Below are positions 23,923 through 33,299 of a stretch of DNA of 64,000 bases, piece by piece. This DNA is from Hyphomicrobiales bacterium (GTDB taxonomy: Bacteria; Pseudomonadota; Alphaproteobacteria; Rhizobiales; Rhizobiaceae): positions 1-64,000 of the forward strand of contig UBJO01000082.1 in the NCBI GenBank assembly GCA_900465665.1, in the 5' to 3' direction. The translations under genes were made by a program, and so were the position numbers. The notes beneath the pieces were generated by a model that was not told the DNA's origin, made no database searches, and saw nothing but the letters and a program-made list of their open reading frames with translations. The first letter of the stretch is position 1. Every line of letters starts with the position of its first letter.

Positions 23923-25143
23923 ATGAAGATTGCGGTGATGGGCGGAGATGGATTTATCGGCTGGCCAACATCATTGCATCTGTCGGACGCCGGCCACGAT
24001 GTTCACATCCTCGACAACCTCTCGCGACGCTGGATCGACACCGAACTCGGCGTCCAGTCGCTGACCCCGATGGACTCGATCCAGGAGCGCACCCGCATCT
24101 GGCACGCCGAGACTGGCCGCCGCATCCACTTCAACCTGATCGACCTCGCGAGGGATTACGAGCTCCTGAAGAAGTGGCTCGCCGAAAACCGGCCCGACGC
24201 CATCATCCACTTCGCCGAGCAGCGCGCCGCGCCCTATTCGATGAAGAGCGACCGGCACAAGAACTACACCGTCAATAACAACATCAACGCCACGCACAAT
24301 CTCCTGAACGCGCTGGTCGAACTGCAGCTCGACGCGCATCTGATCCACCTGGGCACCATGGGCGTCTACGGCTATTCGACGGTTGGCGCCGCCATACCCG
24401 AGGGGTACCTGCCCGTCGGCATCGAGACGACGAGCGGCGAAACCGTGAGCCAGGAAATCCTCTACCCCGCCAATCCCGGCTCGATCTACCACATGACCAA
24501 GTGCCTGGATCAGACGCTCTTCCATTTCTACGCCAAGAACGACGGCCTCCGTATCACCGATCTGCATCAGGGCATCGTCTGGGGCACCCACACCGAACAG
24601 ACACGCCGCCACGAGCAGCTGGTCAACCGCTTCGACTATGACGGCGACTACGGCACCGTTCTGAACCGCTTCCTGATCCAGGCGGCGATCGGCTATCCGC
24701 TGACCGTCCACGGCACCGGCGGCCAGACCCGCGCCTTCATCCACATCCAGGATTCCGTGCGCTGCATCGAGCTGGCACTGAAGAACCCGCCGACGCGCGG
24801 TGCTCGTGTCGAGATCTTCAACCAAATGACCGAAACCCACCGCGTCCGGGACCTCGCCGAGATGATTGCGAAGCTGACCGGCGCCGAGATCGCCTGGCTG
24901 CCCAATCCGCGCAAGGAAGCGCCGGAAAACGAGCTGATCGTGAAGAACGACAAGTTCCGCAACCTCGGCCTTGATCCGATCACGCTGAAGACGGGACTGA
25001 TGGGCGAGATCGTCGACGTCGCGAAGAAGTTCGCCTATCGCGTCGATCGCAGCCGCGTGCCGGCGGTGTCGGCCTGGACGCGGGATATCGCGCCGACGAT
25101 CAACCATGATCCCGAGGGCAAGCGATTGAAGTCGGTGTCGTGA
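23923..25143 (+). CDS. sqdB: UDP-sulfoquinovose synthase
   Basis: 406 residues. A short-chain dehydrogenase/epimerase with the NAD motif GGDGFIGW near the N-terminus, and the catalytic YxxxK as YHMTK. The segments LSRRWIDTELG and HFAEQRAAPYSM are hallmarks of SQD1/SqdB. It makes UDP-sulfoquinovose from UDP-glucose and sulfite, the committed step of sulfolipid (SQDG) synthesis. It leads a three-gene unit followed by sqdD (10 nt) and sqdC (overlap), the sqdBDC order described in Sinorhizobium meliloti. Confidence 0.96.
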   Translation: MKIAVMGGDGFIGWPTSLHLSDAGHDVHILDNLSRRWIDTELGVQSLTPMDSIQERTRIWHAETGRRIHFNLIDLARDYELLKKWLAENRPDAIIHFAEQRAAPYSMKSDRHKNYTVNNNINATHNLLNALVELQLDAHLIHLGTMGVYGYSTVGAAIPEGYLPVGIETTSGETVSQEILYPANPGSIYHMTKCLDQTLFHFYAKNDGLRITDLHQGIVWGTHTEQTRRHEQLVNRFDYDGDYGTVLNRFLIQAAIGYPLTVHGTGGQTRAFIHIQDSVRCIELALKNPPTRGARVEIFNQMTETHRVRDLAEMIAKLTGAEIAWLPNPRKEAPENELIVKNDKFRNLGLDPITLKTGLMGEIVDVAKKFAYRVDRSRVPAVSAWTRDIAPTINHDPEGKRLKSVS

Positions 25144-25153
25144 CCCACTGACA

Positions 25154-25972
25154 ATGACCTCCCCCCACGCCTACGTCACCCTCGTCACCAACGCCGACTA
25201 CGCCATGGGCGCCACGGCGCTGGCCCGCTCGCTGCGCATGACCCACACCACTGCCGACATCGTCGTCCTCCACACCGGCGGCGTCATCGAAGCTGACCTC
25301 GACCCCTTGCGCACCCTCGGCTGCCGCCTCCTCCCCGTCGAACACCTGCCGCTGTCGGGCGCCTTCAACGAGCGCCACGCGCGCGGCAAAATCCACGCCG
25401 CCGCCCCCTTCACAAAGGGCCGCAAGCCACTCTTCCACTCGCCGCTCGACAATTTCTGCAAGCTGCGCCTCTGGGAACTGACCGAATACACGACCTGCGT
25501 CTTCATCGACGCCGACGCCATCGTGCTGCGCAATATCGACCGGCTATTCGCCTACCCCGAATTCTCCGCCGCCCCGAATGTCTACGAATCGCTCGCCGAT
25601 TTTCACCGCATGAACTCCGGCGTCTTCGTCGCCAAGCCCTCGAGGGACACATTCAGCGCCATGCTGGAGCGCCTCGACCAGCCGGAAATCCTGTGGAAAC
25701 GCACCGACCAAACCTTCCTGCAGGCGTTTTTCCCGGAATGGCATGGTCTACCTGTTTATTTCAACATGCTACAATATGTCTGGTTTACCATGCCTGCGCT
25801 TTGGGACTGGAACAGTATTTCCGTCCTGCATTACCAGTATGAAAAGCCATGGGAGACAGATCATCCGAAGGCGGAAAGCCTGCGGCCGCTGATCGACCTG
25901 TGGCAGGCATTCTACATGGGCAAGGACGTGCCGGACATATCGGCCATGGCCAATCCGAAAGGGGCAGCATGA
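25154..25972 (+). CDS. sqdD: GT8-like glycosyltransferase SqdD of sulfolipid synthesis
   Basis: 272 residues from the ATG at 25154. The glycogenin-type GT8 fold shows in TLVTNADYAMGATALARSLR near the N-terminus and the DxD motif in CVFIDADAIVLRNIDRLF. In S. meliloti and Rhodobacter SqdD is proposed to transfer sulfoquinovose from UDP to diacylglycerol. It lies between sqdB and sqdC. Confidence 0.88.
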   Translation: MTSPHAYVTLVTNADYAMGATALARSLRMTHTTADIVVLHTGGVIEADLDPLRTLGCRLLPVEHLPLSGAFNERHARGKIHAAAPFTKGRKPLFHSPLDNFCKLRLWELTEYTTCVFIDADAIVLRNIDRLFAYPEFSAAPNVYESLADFHRMNSGVFVAKPSRDTFSAMLERLDQPEILWKRTDQTFLQAFFPEWHGLPVYFNMLQYVWFTMPALWDWNSISVLHYQYEKPWETDHPKAESLRPLIDLWQAFYMGKDVPDISAMANPKGAA

Positions 25973-26859
25973 AGGTACTGGTATCGGGTGGAACAGGACT
26001 TGTCGGTCGCTATATCGTCGAGGAACTGCTTGCAGCCGGATATTCGGTCATCATCGGTGGCCGCCATGCCCCGCTGCCGCGCGCCTTCTCCCGCCCCGTC
26101 GATTTCGCGCCGCTGTCGCTCGATCCCGAGAAGGACCATATCGAGGCCTTCGACGACGCCTATTTCTTCGTGCACGCCGCCTTCCACCACGCGCCGGGCA
26201 AATATCGCGGCGGCGAAGGCGACGATCCCGAAACCTTCAAGCGCCTCAATCTCGATGGCACCGTGCGCCTGTTCGAGGCCGCCAAGCGCGCCGGCACGCG
26301 CCGCTGCATCTTCATCTCCAGCCGTGCCGCCTATGGCGAACACCCGCCGGGAACGACGCTGACGGAAGCCACACAGGAAAAGCCGGAAACGCTCTACGGC
26401 CAGACCAAGCTCGACGCCGAACGCAGCCTGGCGCATCTGGCCGCCCCCGGCTTCGCGACCGCCAGCCTGCGCCTCACCGGCGTCTACGGCAATCTGCGCC
26501 CCAACAAATGGGACAAGCTGTTCGGCGACTATCTGAGCGGCCGACCGATCCCGGCGCGGGCCGGAACCGAAGTGCACGGCCAGGATGTCGGCAAGGCCGT
26601 CCGCGTCATGCTCGAGGCAGATGCCGGTCGCATTTCCGGCGAGACCTTCAACGTCTCCGACCTCGCGCTCGACACCTGGGATATTCTCGAGCCGATCCGC
26701 TGGGAACACGATTGCGCCAACCGCCTGCCTGTAGCCGCCGACAAAACGCTGCTGACGCCGATGGACACGACCAAGCTGCAGGCGCTGGGCTGGCAGCCCG
26801 GTGGACTGCCGCTCTTCGAGGAAACCATCCACGCGCTCGCGACACAGCCGGCGGCCTGA
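25969..26859 (+). CDS. sqdC: NAD-dependent epimerase/reductase-like SqdC
   Basis: 296 residues from the ATG at 25969, overlapping the sqdD stop as ATGA. Rossmann motif GGTGLVGRYIVEELL; catalytic tyrosine and lysine are in LYGQTKLDAE (YxxxK). It is an extended-SDR protein. SqdC is required for normal sulfolipid accumulation in Rhodobacter, where a mutant makes an altered lipid; its reaction is not settled. The position in sqdBDC is the main reason for the name. Confidence 0.82.
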   Translation: MKVLVSGGTGLVGRYIVEELLAAGYSVIIGGRHAPLPRAFSRPVDFAPLSLDPEKDHIEAFDDAYFFVHAAFHHAPGKYRGGEGDDPETFKRLNLDGTVRLFEAAKRAGTRRCIFISSRAAYGEHPPGTTLTEATQEKPETLYGQTKLDAERSLAHLAAPGFATASLRLTGVYGNLRPNKWDKLFGDYLSGRPIPARAGTEVHGQDVGKAVRVMLEADAGRISGETFNVSDLALDTWDILEPIRWEHDCANRLPVAADKTLLTPMDTTKLQALGWQPGGLPLFEETIHALATQPAA

Positions 26860-26955
26860 CGTATGAACGTCGCATTCGCGCGTTGCTTTTGCTTACGCGC
26901 GTTGCATTGCGCGCCCGGCGTTCTATTGTCCCGCCAAGAGAGCAAGGCGGACACC

Positions 26956-27543
26956 ATGAACGCAAAAGACATCAAGGCCACGATGCGTGCCGAAAGGCTG
27001 GCGCTGAGAGACGCCATTCCCGTGGAAACCAGGGCCGCGATGAGCCTCGCCATGGCCGAACACGCCGGCGAGGCCATCGCCTTTGATCCCGGCACCATCA
27101 TCTCCGGCTTCCTGCCGATCCGCTCGGAAGCCGATCTTCGCCCGCTGATGGCGCGGTTTCGCGCACGCGGTGCCAGGCTCTGTGTCCCCGCCATTCTCGA
27201 CCGCCAGACCATCGCTTTCCGCGAACTCGTCGATGGCGCGCCGCTGGTATCGACAGGCTTCGGCACATCAGGCCCCGGCCCCGACGCACCGGTTCTCGAC
27301 CCCGAGATTCTGCTGGTACCGCTTTCCGCCTTCGACAGACGCGGCCACCGGATCGGCTACGGCGCCGGCCATTATGACCGCGCGATCGACCGTTTGAGGC
27401 AAAAAGGCATGCATCCGAAACTCATCGGCATTGCATTCGACTGCCAGGAAGTGGCACATGTGCCCGACGAGCCGCACGATGTAAGCCTGGATGCCATCCT
27501 GACAGAAAGCGGCCTGCGCTTTTTTGCCTCTTGGATTGGATAG
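26956..27543 (+). CDS. 5-formyltetrahydrofolate cyclo-ligase
   Basis: 195 residues from the ATG at 26956 (AAGG 9 nt upstream). Family motifs are GFLPIRSEADLRPL for ATP and folate binding and RIGYGAGHYDR near the C-terminus. It converts 5-formyl-THF to 5,10-methenyl-THF using ATP. In many alphaproteobacteria this gene sits next to zapA and the 6S RNA gene; here those lie about 29 kb away, so this linkage is lost. It is followed 2 nt later by the YmdB-type gene. Confidence 0.95.
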   Translation: MNAKDIKATMRAERLALRDAIPVETRAAMSLAMAEHAGEAIAFDPGTIISGFLPIRSEADLRPLMARFRARGARLCVPAILDRQTIAFRELVDGAPLVSTGFGTSGPGPDAPVLDPEILLVPLSAFDRRGHRIGYGAGHYDRAIDRLRQKGMHPKLIGIAFDCQEVAHVPDEPHDVSLDAILTESGLRFFASWIG

Positions 27544-27545
27544 CA

Positions 27546-28370
27546 ATGCGACTGCTTTTTTTGGGTGACATGGTCGGCAAGACGGGACGCACGGCGGTGT
27601 GGGATCGCCTCCCCGGCCTGATATCGGACCTGAAGCTCGACTTCGTCGTCGTCAACGGTGAAAACGCCGCCGGCGGTTTCGGCATCACCGAGGACATCTT
27701 TCTCGAGACCATCAATGCCGGCGCCGACGTGGTGACGACGGGCAATCACGTCTGGGACCAGAAGGAAGCGGTCGCTTTCGCCGGTCGCAACGACCAGTTC
27801 CTGCGCCCCGCCAACTATCCGCAGGGCACGCCCGGCCGCGGCTCCGGCCTGTTCTACGCCCGCAACGGCGCCCGCGTGCTGGTTGCCAACGTCATGGGCC
27901 GCGTCTTCATGCATCCCGAGCTCGACGACCCCTTCAAGGCGGCAGAGACCATTCTCGACGCCTGCCCGCTGAAGGAACAGGCCGATGCGATCATCTTCGA
28001 TTTCCACGCGGAAGCCACCAGCGAGAAGCAGTGCTTCGGCCACTTCGTCGATGGCCGCGCCTCCTTCGTCGTCGGCACCCACACGCATGTGCCCACGGCC
28101 GACCACCAGATCCTGAACGGCGGCACCGCCTACCTCTCCGACGCCGGCATGTGCGGCGACTATGACAGTTCGCTCGGCATGGACAAGGAAGAGCCGCTGA
28201 ACCGCTTCATCTCGAAGATGCCGAAGGGCCGCATGGAGGCAGCCACCGGCCCTGCCACCATCTGCGGCGTCGGCGTCGAAATCTCGGATGCGACGGGTCT
28301 TGCGGAAAAGATCGCGCCGCTACGCCTCGGCCCGAGACTGTCGGAAACCATCCCGGAATTCTGGCGCTAA
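27546..28370 (+). CDS. YmdB-family metallophosphoesterase
   Basis: 274 residues from the ATG at 27546, 2 nt after the preceding stop. Dimetal-site motifs are LGDMVGKTGR, VNGENAAGGFG, TTGNHVWDQ and VGTHTHVPTADHQ, followed by MCGDYDSSLGM. This is the TIGR00282/YmdB family; the Bacillus member is a 2',3'-cyclic nucleotide phosphodiesterase that affects biofilm and motility decisions. It is cytoplasmic. The link to the folate gene is conserved in rhizobia but its meaning is unknown. Confidence 0.93.
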   Translation: MRLLFLGDMVGKTGRTAVWDRLPGLISDLKLDFVVVNGENAAGGFGITEDIFLETINAGADVVTTGNHVWDQKEAVAFAGRNDQFLRPANYPQGTPGRGSGLFYARNGARVLVANVMGRVFMHPELDDPFKAAETILDACPLKEQADAIIFDFHAEATSEKQCFGHFVDGRASFVVGTHTHVPTADHQILNGGTAYLSDAGMCGDYDSSLGMDKEEPLNRFISKMPKGRMEAATGPATICGVGVEISDATGLAEKIAPLRLGPRLSETIPEFWR

Positions 28371-28483
28371 TCCGGGCACCATGTTCCAGTGACGGAAAAG
28401 TGAGCGTCGCGGTCCGGATTTGATCTGGACCGCTGCCAACCCTTGCCGCATCCTTTTGCCAGTGAAAGCGCTGGGGACGTGGC

Positions 28484-29329
28484 ATGAAGCTGCATTTTCT
28501 TGTCTTCGCAATGACCACCCTCTCCGGACTGCTGCCGGGTTGGTTGGGCCCTGACGCCGCGCAGGCGCAGGAAGCGCGCCGCAACGTCAGCCAATGTCAG
28601 GCGATCGCGCAATCCATCCCCAAAGCGACATTCGCGAGTTTCTCCGGCGCCGTCCCGATCGCGGGCGCAGCGGACAACGAGACGGTGACGCTCACCTATA
28701 TCGGCCACTCCACCTTCCTGATCGAAACGCCTGGCGGCGTCAGCATCGCCACGGACTACAGCGGCTGGTACACGCCGCCGCGCATGCCGATGGTGGCAAC
28801 GATGAACCGCGCCCACTCCTCGCACTACACACTGACGCCCGATCCGGCGATCAAATACGTGCTGCATGGCTGGAGCGACGTGCCGGGCGAAAAGGCGAAG
28901 ATCGACCTCACGGTCGGCGACACCTACATCCGCAACGTCACCACCGACATCAGGGGCGGCTACGGCGCGCCGCAGGCGGATGGCAATTCCATCTTCATCT
29001 TCGAGGTCGCAGGCCTCTGCATCGGCCATCTCGGCCACCTGCACTACGAACTGACCGACGCGCATTACACCGAGATCGGCCGGCTCGATATCGTCATGGT
29101 TCCCGTCGACGGCGGGCTCACCATGGGCGCCGACAGCATGAGCCGCATCATCAAGCGCCTGCGCTCCTCGCTGGTGTTACCGATGCACCAGCAACGCCCA
29201 CTCGCCAACTTCCTCTCCATGTTCGGCCCCGACTTCGACGTCGTCTACGCCACGGGCAACAGCATCGACGTCTCGATGCGCACGCTGCCGAAGAAGCCGC
29301 AGATCTATGTGGCGAAGGGGATGCAGTGA
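28484..29329 (+). CDS. secreted metallo-beta-lactamase-fold hydrolase
   Basis: 281 residues with a signal peptide (MKLHFLVFAMTTLSGLLP, cut near AQAQ). The region TYIGHSTFLIETPGGVSIATDY is the N-terminal half of an UPF0173/UlaG-like metallo-beta-lactamase fold. Further metal-ligand candidates are HSSHY, HLGHLH and VLPMHQQ. The canonical HxHxDH is replaced by HSSHYT, so metal number is uncertain. Substrate is unknown; a periplasmic hydrolase is the safest reading. No operon partner. Confidence 0.85.
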   Translation: MKLHFLVFAMTTLSGLLPGWLGPDAAQAQEARRNVSQCQAIAQSIPKATFASFSGAVPIAGAADNETVTLTYIGHSTFLIETPGGVSIATDYSGWYTPPRMPMVATMNRAHSSHYTLTPDPAIKYVLHGWSDVPGEKAKIDLTVGDTYIRNVTTDIRGGYGAPQADGNSIFIFEVAGLCIGHLGHLHYELTDAHYTEIGRLDIVMVPVDGGLTMGADSMSRIIKRLRSSLVLPMHQQRPLANFLSMFGPDFDVVYATGNSIDVSMRTLPKKPQIYVAKGMQ

Positions 29330-29409
29330 AAATTCGCCCGCAGACAAAGTAGTAAGTACAAATTCCGAAAAACGTCGACTATTAAAATGCATCCATCGAA
29401 AGACTTAGA

Positions 29410-29424
29410 TTAAAAGCTGCTTAA
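29410..29424. promoter_or_regulatory. CtrA-type box TTAA-N7-TTAA
   Basis: TTAA AAGCTGC TTAA, about 50 bp upstream of the 854-residue secreted protein. Its core GCTGCTTAA is shared with the box before the Omp25-like gene. The position would suit direct activation. Confidence 0.6.
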
Positions 29425-29471
29425 ATGTAATAGACCTCTGGAAATGACCGTTCACGGAAGGATCATTTCCC

Positions 29472-32036
29472 TTGGCTACGCTTAATCGAGAATTTATTTT
29501 ATTCCACAAGGCGAGAATAAATACATTCACATTTCGGATTTTTTCAGCCATCGGCGCGTTGATATTGATTTCATCCGCATGGCTGCAGCCAGCATCGGCC
29601 GCCGAGAGCGACGCGCTGACGGGAACATGGACCGGATCCTATCTCTGCAACGGCGTGGAGGCGAGGCTGGTGCTTGAACTCGACGGCGAGGCCGGCACTT
29701 TCATATTCAATTACCCCGACGGCAATTCGGGTCGCTACACGATCGCGACATCCTTCAAGTCGAACAGAGGCGTCGTGCGGGCGCGCCCGGTGCGAGAGAT
29801 CGAGATGCCGTCAGGCTATTCCATGGTTGGCTTTTCAGGCCTGCTGTCGAAGGACGGAAAGACCATCAGCGGCAGCATGCAGAGATGCGGCAAGTTTCGG
29901 GTCGCCAGAGGAACGACCGCTCCCGGAAGCCTGACGAATGGCGACACCGAGACCTCGTCGAAGAGCGACAATTTGCCTGTACGGAGGAACGGTTCCACCA
30001 AGGGCGCAGCCGGCAGGCTGCCGCAGGGCGCGTTTCAGGATGCCGATGCCAAGTGCCAGACCGGTCCCATGGTGGTCCGGGTCGAATTCCATGCGGCCGA
30101 CAAGGATGGTTTCGACACCACAATACACCTGCGCCGCAAGCGCTTCGCATCCTTCACCGAATTCCGCGGCCGCGCCGAGCAGGACGGGCGCAGGATCGTC
30201 ATTCAGGCCGAGACCAAGACCGATGGCCCCTACCAGGGCATCGGCTTCGACCTCGTGCTCAACGGCGGCACGCGCCAGGATGGGCCATTCAAGGCGGTGG
30301 CGGACGAATTGCAATGCTATGGCATCTACCTGAGGCCGACCGCAGAGCCGGCTCCAGGAAAACAGCAGCGCCAGGCAGTGCCGCCGCAGTACCAGTCTTT
30401 CGCCGGGATCTTCGACGGCGCGGTCTACCAGGGCGAGTTCATGGGCGCGATCCCGCAGAACATCGACCAGCGCGTCACCCAAGTCACACCGCTTTCGCTT
30501 GAGGTCTCGCCAAGTGCGACGGGCGGCGCCGGCCGCATGTTCGACGTGGCACTGTCGCTTGGTGACAAGCGCTACGCCTACGCCCTGGTCGAGGACAAAA
30601 CCATTGCCCGCGAAGGCCTGGCGCTCGTCCCAGCCGAAGCGGAGGAACCCTACCCGAAGAAGGGGCCGGTCCCCTATACGAGCATGCCGGGGCGACGCGT
30701 CGATGCCCTCTCGAAAGGCAGCCTGCAGGTGTTTGCCGATGGCGGCCCGACGGACTGGGTGGCGAAGGGCCGGCTCTTCTACAGCGAGGCGGCGACCGGC
30801 GGCGTGATCTCCCTGAAGCGCCGCCCGGTCGACCAAAAGAAAAGCCTGGCCTCGGTCTGCGCCGAGGACCTTCGGCCGCTGGTCGCAACCATGGGCGCCG
30901 CCCGAAACACGGCGCGTGAACTCAAGATCAACCTTTACCCCGCCCTCAACGCCTTTGATGCCGGCAGGGCCGCCATGATCGAAACCGCATTGTCCGCACG
31001 GCAGCGGCAGGGTGCCGGCAACATCGACATCGCCAGGCTGGCATTCGAATGCAGCCTGACGGGAAGCAGCATGTTCCAGGCGTCGGACGGCACGCTGTCG
31101 CAGGACCTCTTCTCGCCGGAGGGGATATCGAAGGCGCTCTACAAGGTGGTCACCTGGTACTCCGATGGCGCGCAGGCCGTCGACTACCCCGATCCGCTCG
31201 CCATTCCGGCCAATGTCGAGGCGATCAATGCCGGCGCCGAAGCGAAGCTGGAGGAGATCGTTCGCGCGACGCAGCCGATGACGGTAACGGCCGACATCTT
31301 GGCCTATATCGGCGCCCAGGCCTCAGGCATCAGCGACGCCCGCCCCTCGATCATGTCGGAGAAGCTCGCGCCCATCCTCGCAAGGCTTGCGGAAATCGGC
31401 GTCGGAGAACAGGAGGGACAGGCCGCCGGCAAACGCGAGGCGGCGCGCCAGAAAATGGCCGGAATCCGCGTTCCCTACGAATCCATAGGGCCGCACCGCT
31501 TGCCGCTGCTGAATGCGATCACCTCGGGAGAAGCCCGCAACCTGACGGGAGACGACAAGCTGTTTCTGTCCGGCATCCTCGCCTATACTGGCGAGACATG
31601 CGGACAACCGGCACCCGACGTCCGCCTGCGCCTGCTTGGGCTGCTGCTTCAGGGCACACAACTGCTGACTGGCCTCGATTTCGATCAGCAAGGTGGTGTC
31701 GGCGACATCCTGACGCGCTCGCTGCAGAGACAGGCAGGTTTCGCGGAAGGCAGCCTTATGGCAAAATCGATCGGCTGCGGTTCTGACTACCTTGCCGCCA
31801 TGTTCGAGCTTCTGGCGAGCGGGTCGACCGATACCGAGCGTCCCTCGCTCCTGGTTCGCTCCTGCACGCTGGACCGCCCGCCGGGGCAATGCGCCTGCAT
31901 TGAAGGCGTGGCACGGCAGGTCTTCCCGGATATCGCCGAGACGCGCTATTCCCGGTCCGTCATTTCCCAGACGATCAGCAGGGCACCCGGCATAGCGCTG
32001 CAATTTGCAACGCTCTGCGGCATCATGAACTACTGA
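29472..32036 (+). CDS. large secreted protein of unknown function with beta modules
   Basis: 854 residues from a TTG at 29472 (AAGGA about 10 nt upstream); no in-frame ATG precedes the signal peptide, which ends near PASAA. Three beta-rich modules follow, at about residues 45-150 (GTWTGSYLCNGVEARLVLEL to SGSMQRCGKFRV), 185-295 and 310-450. A helical C-terminal half is rich in paired cysteines and ends with CTLDRPPGQCACIEGVARQ and LCGIMNY. No catalytic motif is recognised. A CtrA-type box sits upstream. It may be a periplasmic or surface binding protein; I do not know the family. Confidence 0.75.
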   Translation: MATLNREFILFHKARINTFTFRIFSAIGALILISSAWLQPASAAESDALTGTWTGSYLCNGVEARLVLELDGEAGTFIFNYPDGNSGRYTIATSFKSNRGVVRARPVREIEMPSGYSMVGFSGLLSKDGKTISGSMQRCGKFRVARGTTAPGSLTNGDTETSSKSDNLPVRRNGSTKGAAGRLPQGAFQDADAKCQTGPMVVRVEFHAADKDGFDTTIHLRRKRFASFTEFRGRAEQDGRRIVIQAETKTDGPYQGIGFDLVLNGGTRQDGPFKAVADELQCYGIYLRPTAEPAPGKQQRQAVPPQYQSFAGIFDGAVYQGEFMGAIPQNIDQRVTQVTPLSLEVSPSATGGAGRMFDVALSLGDKRYAYALVEDKTIAREGLALVPAEAEEPYPKKGPVPYTSMPGRRVDALSKGSLQVFADGGPTDWVAKGRLFYSEAATGGVISLKRRPVDQKKSLASVCAEDLRPLVATMGAARNTARELKINLYPALNAFDAGRAAMIETALSARQRQGAGNIDIARLAFECSLTGSSMFQASDGTLSQDLFSPEGISKALYKVVTWYSDGAQAVDYPDPLAIPANVEAINAGAEAKLEEIVRATQPMTVTADILAYIGAQASGISDARPSIMSEKLAPILARLAEIGVGEQEGQAAGKREAARQKMAGIRVPYESIGPHRLPLLNAITSGEARNLTGDDKLFLSGILAYTGETCGQPAPDVRLRLLGLLLQGTQLLTGLDFDQQGGVGDILTRSLQRQAGFAEGSLMAKSIGCGSDYLAAMFELLASGSTDTERPSLLVRSCTLDRPPGQCACIEGVARQVFPDIAETRYSRSVISQTISRAPGIALQFATLCGIMNY

Positions 32037-32072
32037 CCGGAGCGCCGCCAACGCTTCCCCTGCAGCAAAAAA

Positions 32073-32096
32073 GCCCAGGAGCCAAAGCTCCCGGGC
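32073..32096 (-). terminator. terminator of the PPOX-fold gene
   Basis: On the minus strand GCCC-GGAGC and GCTCC-GGGC form a stem with one mismatch and run into TTTTTT (plus 32067-32072). Confidence 0.8.
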
Positions 32097-32124
32097 CTCG
32101 ATCGACCTCGCTACCAGGCCCAAC

Positions 32125-32628
32125 TCAAGCAAACTGCAGATGCTGTCGCACGCCGACATCGGGCATCTTGTCCTCGTCGAGATTGGCCTTGGCGATTTCC
32201 CAGCCGAATTTCAGCTTGCTGCCGGTCGACACCCAGATTTCGGCATCGTCGACATGCATCGCGAGCATCGTCAGTTTCGGGTCCTTCTTGCCATCCTCGT
32301 ACCACGCGGCCACCACCGAGTTCCAGTATTCCTCGATCTTGGAGGCATCCTGGCGAACCTCGATCTTGCCGGCGAGGCAGGCGTGGTAGTCGTGATCCTT
32401 GCCGACCACACAGAAATGCGCGCGCGTTCCGGGCTTGATCGCCCGCACGATCTCCGCGTCCGACTTGGTGTAGAACCAGATGGTATTGGTCTTGGGATCG
32501 GCGTTCGGCGCCATGGGCTGCATGTGCATGTCGGCGCCATCGACGCCGAGCATGCCGGCATGAATGTCGTTGACCTGATCCCAGAGCTGGCGTGCCGGGT
32601 GTTCCCGTGCCTCGTTGAAACTAGCCAT
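32125..32628 (-). CDS. pyridoxamine 5'-phosphate oxidase-fold (general stress protein 26-like) protein
   Basis: 167 residues. The split-barrel flavin-binding fold is indicated by TIWFYTKSDAEIVRAIKPG and HFCVVGKDHDYHACLAGKIEV, and by a C-terminal WEIAKANL segment typical of the stress protein 26 family. It probably binds FMN, FAD or F420-like cofactor and acts in the cytoplasm; the substrate is unknown. It lies alone, convergent with the large secreted protein gene. Confidence 0.85.
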   Translation of the reverse strand: MASFNEAREHPARQLWDQVNDIHAGMLGVDGADMHMQPMAPNADPKTNTIWFYTKSDAEIVRAIKPGTRAHFCVVGKDHDYHACLAGKIEVRQDASKIEEYWNSVVAAWYEDGKKDPKLTMLAMHVDDAEIWVSTGSKLKFGWEIAKANLDEDKMPDVGVRQHLQFA

Positions 32629-32743
32629 AGCGCTTCCTTCCGTTTCGAATGGTCCGTATTTGAAACGTCATCTCGCGGGCTTTGTTCCCCAAAGTGAAAA
32701 CAGATGCTACGCTCCTGGTATCGTGGGGATATGGGGGATCGTC

Positions 32744-33187
32744 ATGCGCATAGCGGCATTGGTCACGCTGGGCTTCGCCTCGGCATTGTCGTTTGTGTCG
32801 GTCTCGCCCGCCGACGCCGCCGATCGCAGCTTCATGCCCGACGAAAACGGCCAGATCGTCTTCGTCACCCCGTCCAGAAACATCGGCTGCACCTATATCC
32901 CGAAAGGCGGCACGGAGATGTACAAGCCCGATGACGGCGGCCCCGAGCTCGGCTGCGACCGCATCGAGCCGAAATACATCCGGCTGATCCTGTCCGCCTC
33001 GGGCAAGGCCTTCATCTTCGAGATGGAAGGCGACACCGCCTGCTGCGACGATGTCAACGTCCTCAACTACGGCGATCGCTGGAAGGCCGGACCATTCACC
33101 TGCATGTCCGATGAGAGCGGCCTCAACTGCCGCCGCAAGGACGGCCATGGCTTCTTCGCGAGCCGCAACAAATACACCGTCGATTGA
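32744..33187 (+). CDS. small secreted cysteine-rich protein (DUF6636-like)
   Basis: 147 residues from the ATG at 32744. A signal peptide ends at SPADA. The mature part contains VFVTPSRNIGCTYIPKG, GCDRIEP, the pair CC in DTACCDDVN, and SGLNCRRKDGHGFFASRN. The pattern 'TPSxNIGC ... GLxCxxxxGHGFxxSR' fits DUF6636, as far as I recall. Six cysteines suggest disulfides in the periplasm. Function unknown. Confidence 0.72.
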   Translation: MRIAALVTLGFASALSFVSVSPADAADRSFMPDENGQIVFVTPSRNIGCTYIPKGGTEMYKPDDGGPELGCDRIEPKYIRLILSASGKAFIFEMEGDTACCDDVNVLNYGDRWKAGPFTCMSDESGLNCRRKDGHGFFASRNKYTVD

Positions 33188-33299
33188 CGCCACGCCCCGA
33201 CGCCGCGGCCATCCGGCACGCCTGTTTTCCCTTGAACGCGCCCCGTTTCACTCTTATAAGGCGGCCCATTCCCAACAATAAGACGTGAACAGGGGTGCC

